Source of the DNA: Blastomussa wellsi | Taxonomy: Eukaryota; Cnidaria; Anthozoa; Scleractinia; Plerogyridae | Direction of reading: 5' to 3' | NCBI GenBank assembly: GCA_947652115.1 | Contig: OX393570.1 | Coordinates: 9,662,002 to 9,726,001 of the forward strand | DNA: 64,000 bases | In this document: piece after piece, positions 17,211-25,224 of the stretch | Position numbering within the stretch: the first letter of the stretch is position 1 | How the letters are laid out: each line of letters begins with the position of its first letter | Notes under the pieces: model-generated | What the model saw: the letters and a program-made list of their open reading frames with translations, nothing else | Databases searched by the model: none | Told to the model about the DNA's origin: nothing | Translations under genes and position numbers: made by a program

Positions 17211-20200
17211 TTATTGTTTTATATTATAATGTCCATAAGCATAACTAGTATGTCCATTATCATGTATATATCTTTTATCATCAAAACAGCTGAGCGATAC
17301 TTTATTGATTTCATAACTACCGAGTTCATGGTTTTGGCTTCTGATTGTTTTCATCTTATGATACATCTGTTTATTATTGAATAGTGTTTCTTTATAGTTT
17401 TCATGTTGAATGTCTTTTTTAATTACATTCTTTTTTATTCCTTTAGCAGTCTTTCCTCCTTTTTGGTCGTCTTTCATATAGCTGTACATTTTTGATCGTA
17501 GACCAACAAATTCACAAATAGGGACTCCAGCTGCTTCATCCTTAAACTTACCAATGACTTTCTTATTTTTATTATCATAATATTGTGATCTTTCAGCGTA
17601 GTCACTATTGTCAAACAAATCTTTATCCTTGAAGAAATCTTTATAAACATCTTTAACCTCTATTTCATAAGTTAAACTATCAGTATCTGTGAATAATAGT
17701 TTGGCTTTATCGCCATACTTCTTTTTAATATAATTATAATGAAAATCATACATGAGAGTTTTACTTAGATCTAATATGCACATACCAACATAAGCAGGCC
17801 TGTTTAATGTAAGTGTTTCTTTTATCTTATGAACAGCTACTAGATTTTCATTAAATATTTTACTACTAACATATGTTGGTTTACTAACTAACTTTAATAG
17901 TTTTTTTTCATCAGTTACAAGTCTTACATCAACTCTCTTTCTAAGGTTTTCCATAGTTTTACCAAATACACTGTTATTCATCAATTTGAAAAAATCTTTT
18001 TCAAATGAATTTTTTGCATTCTTTCTTTTTTCTGTATTGTAATCAATATATTGTTTTAACCAAGGAGATTGATCAAATTTTAAAACACGATGTACTTTAG
18101 TAAGTTTTAAACCTAGATCTAAATATAATTTTAAGTTTCTGTAATGTAATACATATTTTTCTTTTTTGCTTAATGTAGGTATTAATTTATGTACTAATCC
18201 AGTTGATATATTATATTTATCAGCAATAGTTTTACAGTAATTAGATAACATATCTTTTTTAACAGTTATTTTTTCAGCAGCAGCTGGATAGTCATTATGC
18301 AAATCATGAAGTTTTTCTGGATAATCTAAATCAACTTCTAATATATATCCTTTTTCACTATCATCTCTGATCTTATTAATATTAAACTTATCAATCTGTT
18401 TTTCTGTAAGCCATCTAAATCCACCAGTTGGAAGATATTGACTCATAGCCCATCCATATAAATTATTAGCATCAAGGTACATAATATATTTCGAAGGTTT
18501 ATCTTTATTATAATCTTTCATGTATTTATTATTTGCTTCACCATATCTATTTGCAATATAACTGATTCCACCTCTAAGACCTTTTTCAATAAATAGAAAC
18601 ATATCAATATCAGTCATAAGCTCAAGTTTAATATCAGTCATCTTCAACATAGAATCCCAAGATAACCCAGGAGATGAAAAATAATGACAAGGATCTAGCT
18701 TATAATATTGTAAACATGTTTTTCTAAAGTTTTCAAATACATCAGCTAATAGTAATATATCTGATTTAATGTATAAATTATGATAATCTCCCATATTTTT
18801 CAAATTAAATGTATTCCAAACATTTTGAGCATGTTTATAGTCTTCATCTGATATATGTTCATTATTTAATATGTTGTAAAACTCTTCTTTTGTTGGCAGC
18901 TTTTTATTGAACTTATCAAAACTATCCATATAATCATAAGGATAAACACCTTTCCTAGCCATTAAATCAAGCTTTATACCTTTAAAAATTTCGGAGGTAT
19001 ATTTTAATGCTTCTTTTGGTATATTACTTACAAGTTTTTCTAAGCTAGAACTCATAAACTGAAAACTATCAATAAAGGTTAAATGATTACCTAACATGAA
19101 AGCCATATACTTTTCCATATTGTTGGGTATAGCATTAATATGCATTTGACGTTTTTGACCTTTTTTATCTATGTATTCATTTTTCTTAACAATATTTCCA
19201 ATCTCTTGCATTATGAAATGGCTGTCATAACCTCTTAAGTTATGAAATATAACTGGTATTTTTAATTCTTTTGAGTTAAATTTGTTGCTGAATTCTTTTC
19301 TAACAACTTTCTTACAATATTCGACTTCATCTAACATCTTCTCAAGAAATATATAAACAGCTTTTTCACCTCTATATATTGTAAGAGGTTTGCTATATTT
19401 ATCATTATAACAACATACAATTTTATAACCAAATCCACAATCTGTATGCTTTTGATATACTTCAGTATATGACTTTGAATCTTTCTGCTGACAGCCTGAT
19501 ATCTTTTCTGTTATAGCTTCAAAGTCAGCATATATAACAAAAGGTACTAATTCTTCATGATGATGATTATTAAATTTTAATATATTATTATTTTTATCAG
19601 GCATTTCAATAGCTTGTTCGCCATTTAGAAGTAAACAGTTTTCTTTATGTTTTGTTAAAAATTCTTCAGAACTAAAACATTGAAGACAGTGCATGCAAAA
19701 GTGTTTCTTTTCATTGTGTTTTGTTTTATTACGCATAAATCTATTAAAATCTTTTATTAAAACATAATGTTTGTTCTCATTTTCAGATATTAATAACAAA
19801 TTTAATTCATTATCATTCTTTTCTTTTGATATATAAATAGGATATACCTGTTTATTTTCATATCCAAATACATTAATATTAATATTATTTTGTTTTTCAA
19901 TTTTATTATATTGTTTAATAGTAACTGGAAATTCAATTTCGGAATAATCTAACTTATTAATATATTGTTTATCTGATTTTTTAATCCTTTGTGGGTTTGT
20001 ATCTTGTGGATTTAAATACCTAATATGACACCATCTAAAACATTCATTATCATTATTTTTCAAATTAATTAATCCCTTCTTAGGATTGTTAAGTTCTGAT
20101 GGTAGTGGAATATAAGAGGATCCCTTTAATGGTTCATATATTACAATATTAAGATAGTGATTATCAATAGATTTAATAGTCCAACCAGATCCTTCAGATA

Positions 20201-21008
20201 CCCATTGAGCAGTTTTATTTAATATTTGTTGTTTTGATAAATTAAATGATTCTTTTATTCCAGCTTCATTTATAATAGTTTGTGGTGTACTATTAAAATA
20301 AGCTGTTTTATTAATTTGTCCATTATTCGCTATTTTTTTAAATGTTACTTTTAATGTTTCAACAAATTTTAACCCTTTTTCATTTGTGTGAATATTTCTA
20401 ATATAACGTTCAAGAGCTAGTCTTGTTGACTCTAATTGTATAAGTGGGTCTTTATCATTTTTTATACCAATTTCATAAGATTTTGTATAACCTTTCAAAG
20501 CTTTATCAATTTCATTAATTCTTGTCCTTGGTAGTGGAATTGGAGGTTGTTTAATTATATTTTCTTCATATTCTTTCGCCATCTGTTTTACATTTTTCCT
20601 TGGAGCTGGAATTGGTTTGTAATCATCTCTAAATTCTGGCGGTGGAGAAATGATATTTTCTTCATATTCTTTTACACTTTGCCTTGGAGCTGGTATTGGT
20701 TTGTAATCATCTCTAAATTTTAGTGGTGGAGGAATGATATTTTCTTCATATTCTTTCACCCTCTGTTTTACATTTTTCCTTGGAGCTGGAATTGGTTTGT
20801 AATCATCTCTAAATTCTGGTGGTGGAGGAATGATATGTTCTTCATATTCTTTCACCCTCTGTTTTACATTTTTATTTGGTTCAGGTATTGACTTTTGTCT
20901 CAATTCCTTTTCATATTGTTTCATTTTAAACCTTTGTTGATTCACAAGTTTTATCAATTCAGATTTACTGAGTTTTTCAAGATTACTTTGGTTCATATTT
21001 TTCTCCAT
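17211..21008 (-). CDS. Protein-primed family B DNA polymerase (pPolB)
   Basis: About 1265 codons from the ATG at 21008, or 20996. I reject the longer frame up to 21413, which reads through repeated promoters and the inverted repeat. Residues 45-145: four repeats of FRDDYKPIPAPRxNVKQ-type. A zinc-finger-like C-x2-C ... H-x4-C segment is near 425-450. Exo I is FVIYADFEAI (about 487) and Exo II is VIFHNLRGYDSHF. Palm A is MYLDANNLYGWAM (about 843), motif B is KLMNNSVFGKTMENL (about 1009) and motif C is FTDTDSL (about 1107). Such polymerases start from a terminal protein at each end. A CxxC/His endonuclease-VII-like insertion that I expect just before Exo II appears to be absent. Confidence 0.93.
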   Translation of the reverse strand: MEKNMNQSNLEKLSKSELIKLVNQQRFKMKQYEKELRQKSIPEPNKNVKQRVKEYEEHIIPPPPEFRDDYKPIPAPRKNVKQRVKEYEENIIPPPLKFRDDYKPIPAPRQSVKEYEENIISPPPEFRDDYKPIPAPRKNVKQMAKEYEENIIKQPPIPLPRTRINEIDKALKGYTKSYEIGIKNDKDPLIQLESTRLALERYIRNIHTNEKGLKFVETLKVTFKKIANNGQINKTAYFNSTPQTIINEAGIKESFNLSKQQILNKTAQWVSEGSGWTIKSIDNHYLNIVIYEPLKGSSYIPLPSELNNPKKGLINLKNNDNECFRWCHIRYLNPQDTNPQRIKKSDKQYINKLDYSEIEFPVTIKQYNKIEKQNNININVFGYENKQVYPIYISKEKNDNELNLLLISENENKHYVLIKDFNRFMRNKTKHNEKKHFCMHCLQCFSSEEFLTKHKENCLLLNGEQAIEMPDKNNNILKFNNHHHEELVPFVIYADFEAITEKISGCQQKDSKSYTEVYQKHTDCGFGYKIVCCYNDKYSKPLTIYRGEKAVYIFLEKMLDEVEYCKKVVRKEFSNKFNSKELKIPVIFHNLRGYDSHFIMQEIGNIVKKNEYIDKKGQKRQMHINAIPNNMEKYMAFMLGNHLTFIDSFQFMSSSLEKLVSNIPKEALKYTSEIFKGIKLDLMARKGVYPYDYMDSFDKFNKKLPTKEEFYNILNNEHISDEDYKHAQNVWNTFNLKNMGDYHNLYIKSDILLLADVFENFRKTCLQYYKLDPCHYFSSPGLSWDSMLKMTDIKLELMTDIDMFLFIEKGLRGGISYIANRYGEANNKYMKDYNKDKPSKYIMYLDANNLYGWAMSQYLPTGGFRWLTEKQIDKFNINKIRDDSEKGYILEVDLDYPEKLHDLHNDYPAAAEKITVKKDMLSNYCKTIADKYNISTGLVHKLIPTLSKKEKYVLHYRNLKLYLDLGLKLTKVHRVLKFDQSPWLKQYIDYNTEKRKNAKNSFEKDFFKLMNNSVFGKTMENLRKRVDVRLVTDEKKLLKLVSKPTYVSSKIFNENLVAVHKIKETLTLNRPAYVGMCILDLSKTLMYDFHYNYIKKKYGDKAKLLFTDTDSLTYEIEVKDVYKDFFKDKDLFDNSDYAERSQYYDNKNKKVIGKFKDEAAGVPICEFVGLRSKMYSYMKDDQKGGKTAKGIKKNVIKKDIQHENYKETLFNNKQMYHKMKTIRSQNHELGSYEINKVSLSCFDDKRYIHDNGHTSYAYGHYNIKQ

Positions 21009-21029
21009 CTTATTATTTTTATAACGCGT

Positions 21030-21330
21030 CAAATCTTTAAGTCCCTTTTTATTTTCAATCTTATTATATGTCAACTGTTTATCACAAAAAGGACACATAA
21101 CTTCAGTTTTACTTAGTTCATCATGAATTATAGAGTTACAATACATCTTATTATTTTCCATCTTATTATTTTTATAACGTGCCAAATCTTTAAGTCCCTT
21201 TTTATTTTCCATATTATGATTTTCCATATTATTATTTTTATAACGCGTCAAATCTTTAAGTCCCTTTTTATTATTCATATTATTTTTATTATTCATATTA
21301 TATTTTTTATAACGCGTCAAATCTTTAAGT
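21030..21330 (-). promoter_or_regulatory. Array of four early-type promoter boxes upstream of the polymerase
   Basis: ACTTAAAGATTTG on the minus strand occurs at 21042-21030, 21195-21183, 21261-21249 and 21330-21318. Each is followed by GACGCGTTATAAAAA or a close variant (GGCACG in the second) and an ATG about 20 nt on. The interval 21060-21170 carries a diverged copy of the start of the VLTF3-like gene. The array looks like repeated duplication of one promoter-plus-start segment. Confidence 0.72.
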
Positions 21331-21344
21331 CCCTTTTTAGTGGA

Positions 21345-21430
21345 AAAAATTAGCACAAAATCAGCGGAAAAAATTAGCACAAAATCAACTGTTTGAATAA
21401 TGTGCCAGATCACCCATCTTCTATACTACT
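21345..21430. repeat. Right inverted terminal repeat of the inner Polinton
   Basis: 86 bp, identical to the reverse complement of 3305-3390. It is followed by the tcagca duplication at 21431-21436. Confidence 0.97.
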
Positions 21431-21436
21431 TCAGCA

Positions 21437-21644
21437 CAAGTGGCAAGAGAAGAAAGGAATGCAACAGCCGGCGCCATGCCGCAGCTGCGAAATCGGGGTT
21501 TTGACAGACTACCGACTATGCAAACAATGCGGAGGGCAAAGGTTACAGATGAGGCTAAAACGCAAAGAGAAACAAGCGAAGAAAAATTATGCCCATGTTT
21601 TGCGCGAGCTGAGGCACAAGCATTTAGAAGTTTGCACCAATTAG
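21437..21644 (+). pseudogene. Cys-rich zinc-ribbon-like protein, 3' part
   Basis: Continuation of the ORF beginning at 3207, in frame once one copy of the tcagca duplication is removed. It encodes two CxxC knuckles (CRSC and CKQC types) and a Lys/Arg-rich tail ending at a TAG at 21642-21644. ORF-finding programs attach an artificial N-terminus read from the inner Polinton's inverted repeat; that part is not real. Confidence 0.75.
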
Positions 21645-21711
21645 AGATATGCCACAATTAGAGAAAAGCACCAAAAGCAAAACAAAAATGGCTGAGCAAG
21701 TGACGATGCAG
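21581..21711. repeat. Inner block of the left inverted repeat of the outer Polinton
   Basis: It matches the reverse complement of 41433-41563 almost base for base. It includes the end of the Cys-rich gene and the first 21 codons of the next ORF. The same codons at the right end begin the polymerase ORF, so the two terminal genes share an N-terminus encoded by the repeat. Confidence 0.85.
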
Positions 21712-21936
21712 ACGGAGAGAAAAGAAATGGGTTGGGACGAGGTGCACGAGGAACTGTCAGAGGCCCCTTTTTGTGAAATACGTGGGCGGATAACAAAAAT
21801 AATCTATTGCCGCAAATGCAACGTTTGCGGAAAAACCGGTTTATGTGCCGCCTGTTTAAAAAATGGACAAAAACACCGCCTTGAATCCATTCACTGGCCA
21901 GAAGATGACAGCGAAACCTTCTGGAAAAGGGTGTAG
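21649..21936 (+). CDS. Small Cys-rich protein of the outer Polinton, probably frameshifted at its end
   Basis: A 95-codon ORF whose first 21 codons lie in the inverted repeat and are shared with the outer polymerase. The middle holds CRKCNVCG and CAAC motifs typical of a zinc knuckle. After the stop, another frame continues with Pro-rich coding-like sequence to about 22040, so a frameshift near 21930 may have cut the C-terminus. The function is unknown. Its terminal position parallels small zinc-finger genes at the ends of other Polintons, including 3922-4236 here. Confidence 0.55.
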   Translation: MPQLEKSTKSKTKMAEQVTMQTERKEMGWDEVHEELSEAPFCEIRGRITKIIYCRKCNVCGKTGLCAACLKNGQKHRLESIHWPEDDSETFWKRV

Positions 21937-22225
21937 TGCCGCTCAAAGCGCACGAACGAACTGCCGATCAGAACCCACCACGGCCATTGCCTCAACAACT
22001 TGTTGGGTAATCCGTCTGACCTCGCTCAGCCAAACGGGCGTTGAAAGTTCCTCGAAAATGAAGAAAAGCGTGTGGAAAAGCAGAAGCATTTTCCAAAGTT
22101 CTGCCAAGCTTCAAACGTTGGAACTTTTTTTTTTCGCAGATCAACCAGAGGTCAAAGAGAGAAAGATTTTCCTTTTTTTCGATTCAAAGTTTAGGTCAAA
22201 TTTGCGTTGGACGCCGACATTTTTT

Positions 22226-22681
22226 TCAGAAACTCTTTTCGAAGTTGGACGCGAAGCTGTTTTTTATCGTTTCAAGATTCGGAGAATCGGAAGGTTTTTC
22301 CGCGAAATTTTCTCGCAATCTCTCTCTGTGTTCACGATATTTTTCCATTTCACGAGAGATCATTTTGAATTCAGCGTCAGAAACACTTCCGTCATCGAGA
22401 GCTTGGGAAACGGAACTTTTGATTGAGTCATGTTTTGCTTGAGCCAAAGCTTGAATTTTCGTGTGCTTTTTGACTTTCCTTTCAAGCTTCCTGTTAACAG
22501 CAGCAAGGCCTGTCGAAGCAAATCCAAGGAGGGCTGCAATTCCGGCGACAGGCGCTCCGACAACAATCCCGACGCCCGTCAAAGAAGATGCGACGGCACC
22601 GGAAGAAAGGAAAGCACTTAAAACGCCGAGAGACACCGCGGAATAGTGAACCACTTTGCGGGCTTTCGTGTATTTTTTCAA
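22226..22681 (-). CDS. Conserved hydrophobic Polinton protein, main part
   Basis: A 151-codon ORF with no ATG (it opens at a TTG). Residues 10-60 are a Gly/Ala/Val-rich hydrophobic stretch with SGAVASS and GVGIVVGAP motifs, probably membrane-inserting. A charged, helical C-terminal half with EF-hand-like spacing (ALDDGSVSDAEF) follows. I associate this architecture with a conserved protein of cnidarian Polintons of unknown function. The N-terminus is very probably the 26-codon ORF just upstream (22678-22758), now one nucleotide out of frame at a T run. 4855-5229 of the inner element may be a distant counterpart. Confidence 0.6.
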   Translation of the reverse strand: MKKYTKARKVVHYSAVSLGVLSAFLSSGAVASSLTGVGIVVGAPVAGIAALLGFASTGLAAVNRKLERKVKKHTKIQALAQAKHDSIKSSVSQALDDGSVSDAEFKMISREMEKYREHRERLRENFAEKPSDSPNLETIKNSFASNFEKSF

Positions 22682-22758
22682 AACAAACTGGTTCTTTCCA
22701 GTGGGGGGAGCTCAGGATAAATAGGCGGAGCACTCGGCAGCAGATTTGACGAAGACAT
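22678..22758 (-). CDS. PSAPPIY peptide, probable N-terminus of the hydrophobic protein
   Basis: ATG at 22758, 26 codons, stop at 22678. The peptide contains P-S-A-P-P-I-Y, a PSAP motif overlapping a PPxY motif. These are the two classic ESCRT-recruiting late-domain motifs, followed here by more prolines and acids. The stop TGA overlaps the start of the hydrophobic ORF in the -1 frame (TTTTGA junction). A single-base loss in the T run would explain the split. The late-domain role is inference from motif identity only. Confidence 0.55.
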   Translation of the reverse strand: MSSSNLLPSAPPIYPELPPLERTSLF

Positions 22759-22781
22759 GGTATAAAAATTTCAATTTATTT

Positions 22782-23432
22782 CTAAAAGGAAATAAATTGG
22801 TACCCATGAAAGTCAAACAGTTCGCCATTTTCATTTTTGACAGAGATGTTTAAACAATTAACTTCCCTGGTTTTATTTGTGTCTCTCAGAACAAGCTCCC
22901 CGCTATGATAAGAAACTTTTTCATAAGGTTTGCCTTTTATGTCACAGCTCGCAAGAACACTCGAGCGCTTACCATTAAAAAGGTTGTGCTCGCTGTCCAC
23001 TAAATCGCAGTGGATAAAATAAAAGTTCTCAGTTTTTAAACCATAGAGGGTTATTTGCTTGTCATTTTTGGCGACAATATCAAAAAGTTTTTTCATTTTG
23101 TCGGAAACATCAAAATCTGTGACATTTTTTTCTTTGTTTGGGGTTATGATAAGTGTTCTACCGAATGGGTCCATCTTTGCAGAAAATATTTTGTCTTTGA
23201 AACCTTCGTTGAAAAAGTTTTGGATATTTTCGAAAGAATAGTTGCCAGGAAGCAAAAGAGTTTCTTTTCTAGACTGCCCAAACTTTACTAACACTTTCCC
23301 CGTTTCTTCTAAGTTGTGCCACGAGTTGTAAAGCGAACAACCCAGCAGGCGTATATAACTCGGGTTCTGAATTGGATTGTCAAAGTAAACAGTGTGATCG
23401 TTTTCTGTTGTAACAATTGTAAGCACAACCAT
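22782..23432 (-). CDS. Penton (minor capsid) protein, single jelly roll, outer Polinton
   Basis: 216 codons from an ATG at 23432. The protein is beta-rich with a Polinton penton pattern: an N-terminal strand, a motif around SLYNSWHN, a Tyr/Phe-rich centre, and a C-terminal HGYQFISF strand. Pentons of this family sit at the five-fold vertices of the capsid. Length is normal and the frame intact, one of the few undamaged genes of this element. It is divergent from the gene at 23486. The inner Polinton's penton (9568-10344) is on the opposite strand and only distantly similar. Confidence 0.7.
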   Translation of the reverse strand: MVVLTIVTTENDHTVYFDNPIQNPSYIRLLGCSLYNSWHNLEETGKVLVKFGQSRKETLLLPGNYSFENIQNFFNEGFKDKIFSAKMDPFGRTLIITPNKEKNVTDFDVSDKMKKLFDIVAKNDKQITLYGLKTENFYFIHCDLVDSEHNLFNGKRSSVLASCDIKGKPYEKVSYHSGELVLRDTNKTREVNCLNISVKNENGELFDFHGYQFISF

Positions 23433-23485
23433 TTTATTTTGTTCCGTGCAAATTTTCAATTGAAAAATAACAGGGGAAAAAGAAA

Positions 23486-25103
23486 ATGAACATCTGGAAA
23501 ACCGCAAACGAACAAGCTTCTTCTGTGTTTGACTATCTTGGAAAAGTAGCACAGGCTTCCAAGGCGAAGTTAGCACAAACCAAGGCGTGGGCGGCTTTTT
23601 CAGCACGGTTTCCAAGGGCAGACAAAAGTCAATTTGAAGCCCAGGTATTTTTTGCGCCGGACCACACGGCAACAGCCGAAATATTTTTCAAAGAGGGTCC
23701 AGGCATCCTGCAAAGTGTATTTGGTTCAGATCCAGAACACTGGAGCGCAGGAATGAAAAAAGCGCTGGGTTTGGTTGGCGGAGCCTTTGACGGTTTCCCT
23801 TTCCAACTGACGCCCCTCCTAGAAAAAAGACCGCAGGCGGTTCCAGCAGTTGATTTTCATGACGCGACGACAAAGAAATCAAAATTGATGTCACCCCTGA
23901 AAAGTATTTTACAACAAAGTTCAGAGAGGTTTTCCAAAAGGAACAGCTGAAGTTCGAAACGTCAAAGCCCGCAAAAAAATGGTTGGCGGGCCCCAATCTA
24001 TCTTTTTGGGACCAGCAGCTGAATTTCGCGGTGTGGTGTGCGACGGTAGGCTGCGGCATTTCACCAGAAGTATTTGACAGCACAATGCTACTGCCGCAGG
24101 TGCGGGCTTTTTATATTTTCCACGTGTATTTTACAGTTCGCCGAATCCTCTTTCAGCTCGGAGGAATACAAAGCGTTGGCGCACTGCCGGGTGACCCGCA
24201 TGGAGTCAGTTCGACAATCATTTCGACGATCGAAGCTTCGCGGGAAAGATTGTGCGCGGAGTTCAACATTTCACCATCAACAGATTTCCGGTGGACGAAC
24301 GGCCCGAACCACGGACTAGGCAGCGTTTATATTTATTGCCACGATCCTTTCATCCTGAACGTTCCCTATCCATCAGCAAAAGCAAAATTCGACGACGAGG
24401 ACCCAAGAGCGTCTGAAAAAGGAATTTCAGTTTGTTTTATAAGAAACGACGCCGCGGAAGAGCAATTCAATTGGTTCGCGCCCAAAAACTCGGCAGGTTT
24501 GACCCAGGCGGGTTTGTCGCGAATAAACTAGACGATAGAGGCGTTTGTTATTGCGTCTTGGGCGCGCAAGTAAACGTCCGCAGCAGCATTCTGGGGGCGG
24601 GAGGCAGAGCAAAAGAAGCGCAGAGCGAGTTCAACGTCTTGGTGGAAAATGCAGTGAGGCAGCCCGACCTGGCGGCAAGTGTGCAGCGTTATCAGCTGAC
24701 GGTGGATGAGGCCAAGGTTCGGCTCAATCTGGCTGTGTGCCCGGGGGCTTGGTTAATGCCAGGGAATATGGTGATCAACACAGAAAGCACGGTTGGATAT
24801 AACAACCAGTTGAAACAAGCCGTGCAAGGCATGAAACTGGGGATAAACAACGAGGTAAACACAAGCACATGGACGGTGAGAGACCGAAAATTGACCGGCC
24901 AAAAAGGTCACCCTTCCAATCCTTTTCACAAAGCAGCCACAGCTGAAAGAAGAAAAGATCCAAAACATGTTGGCACAGCAGAAGAAGTGCAAACAGAAGA
25001 ACCAGCACCCGCGGCTGGCTCAGACAGCCATCTCAACAATAAAATTGCTGCCACTGTTGGCGCGATTGCAGTTGCGGGGTTGGCATTCTTCGCGTTGCGC
25101 TAG
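23486..25103 (+). pseudogene. Large minor-structural protein, broken into three reading frames
   Basis: Three overlapping ORFs (23486-23950, 23983-24531, 24432-25103) form one gene of about 530 codons. Frame 1 shifts near 23865. The second segment ends in an in-frame TAG at 24529-24531, and a further one-base shift near 24545 leads into the third. The third segment holds the conserved stretch around CVLGAQVNVRSS, then a helical region, then a C-terminal transmembrane helix (residues AATVGAIAVAGLAFFAL). I recognise this as a conserved protein of anthozoan Polintons of unknown function, probably virion-associated. The damage is ordinary decay: one shift is not at a slippery site, and there is a nonsense codon. 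Confidence 0.65.
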
Positions 25104-25224
25104 CGTTTTTTGAAATTCTCGACCAGAGACGCAACCGCAGCCAAAATCAGAAGACACACGTGCTCCGCCAGAAAAGAGACGACCTCCCCAGCAGCTTTGA
25201 AAAGAAAAGAAACGATCAAGCCAA

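Larger units (their letters stand above)
3305..21430. mobile_element. Inner Polinton/Maverick, 18.1 kb, nearly intact
   Basis: Ends are perfect 86-bp inverted repeats starting AGTAGTATAGAAG, flanked by the 6-bp duplication tcagca (3299-3304 and 21431-21436). The 6-bp length is diagnostic for Polintons. It carries a full set: polymerase B, integrase, ATPase, major capsid, penton, protease and accessory genes. AT content is much higher than in the outer element. Identical termini and mostly open frames mean recent insertion. It landed inside the Cys-rich gene in the left inverted repeat of the outer Polinton. Confidence 0.97.

Noticed and set aside
21009..21413. N-terminal 135 codons of the 1400-codon polymerase ORF
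   Set aside because: They translate the inverted repeat and four promoter repeats. The ATG at 21008 (or 20996) follows an early box at the usual 20-nt distance and starts the conserved region.
21863..22426. 187-codon plus-strand ORF
   Set aside because: Its second half is antisense to the conserved hydrophobic protein gene, and the composition is Phe/Ser-rich shadow. Only the first part may overlap a frameshifted end of the 21649 gene.
23850..24560. Frameshifts in the outer minor structural gene as programmed -1 sites
   Set aside because: The junctions do not carry in-phase heptamers, and one includes a nonsense codon. This fits random decay.
24427..25008. Minus-strand Cys/Leu-rich ORFs
   Set aside because: Shadows of the minor structural gene on the plus strand.
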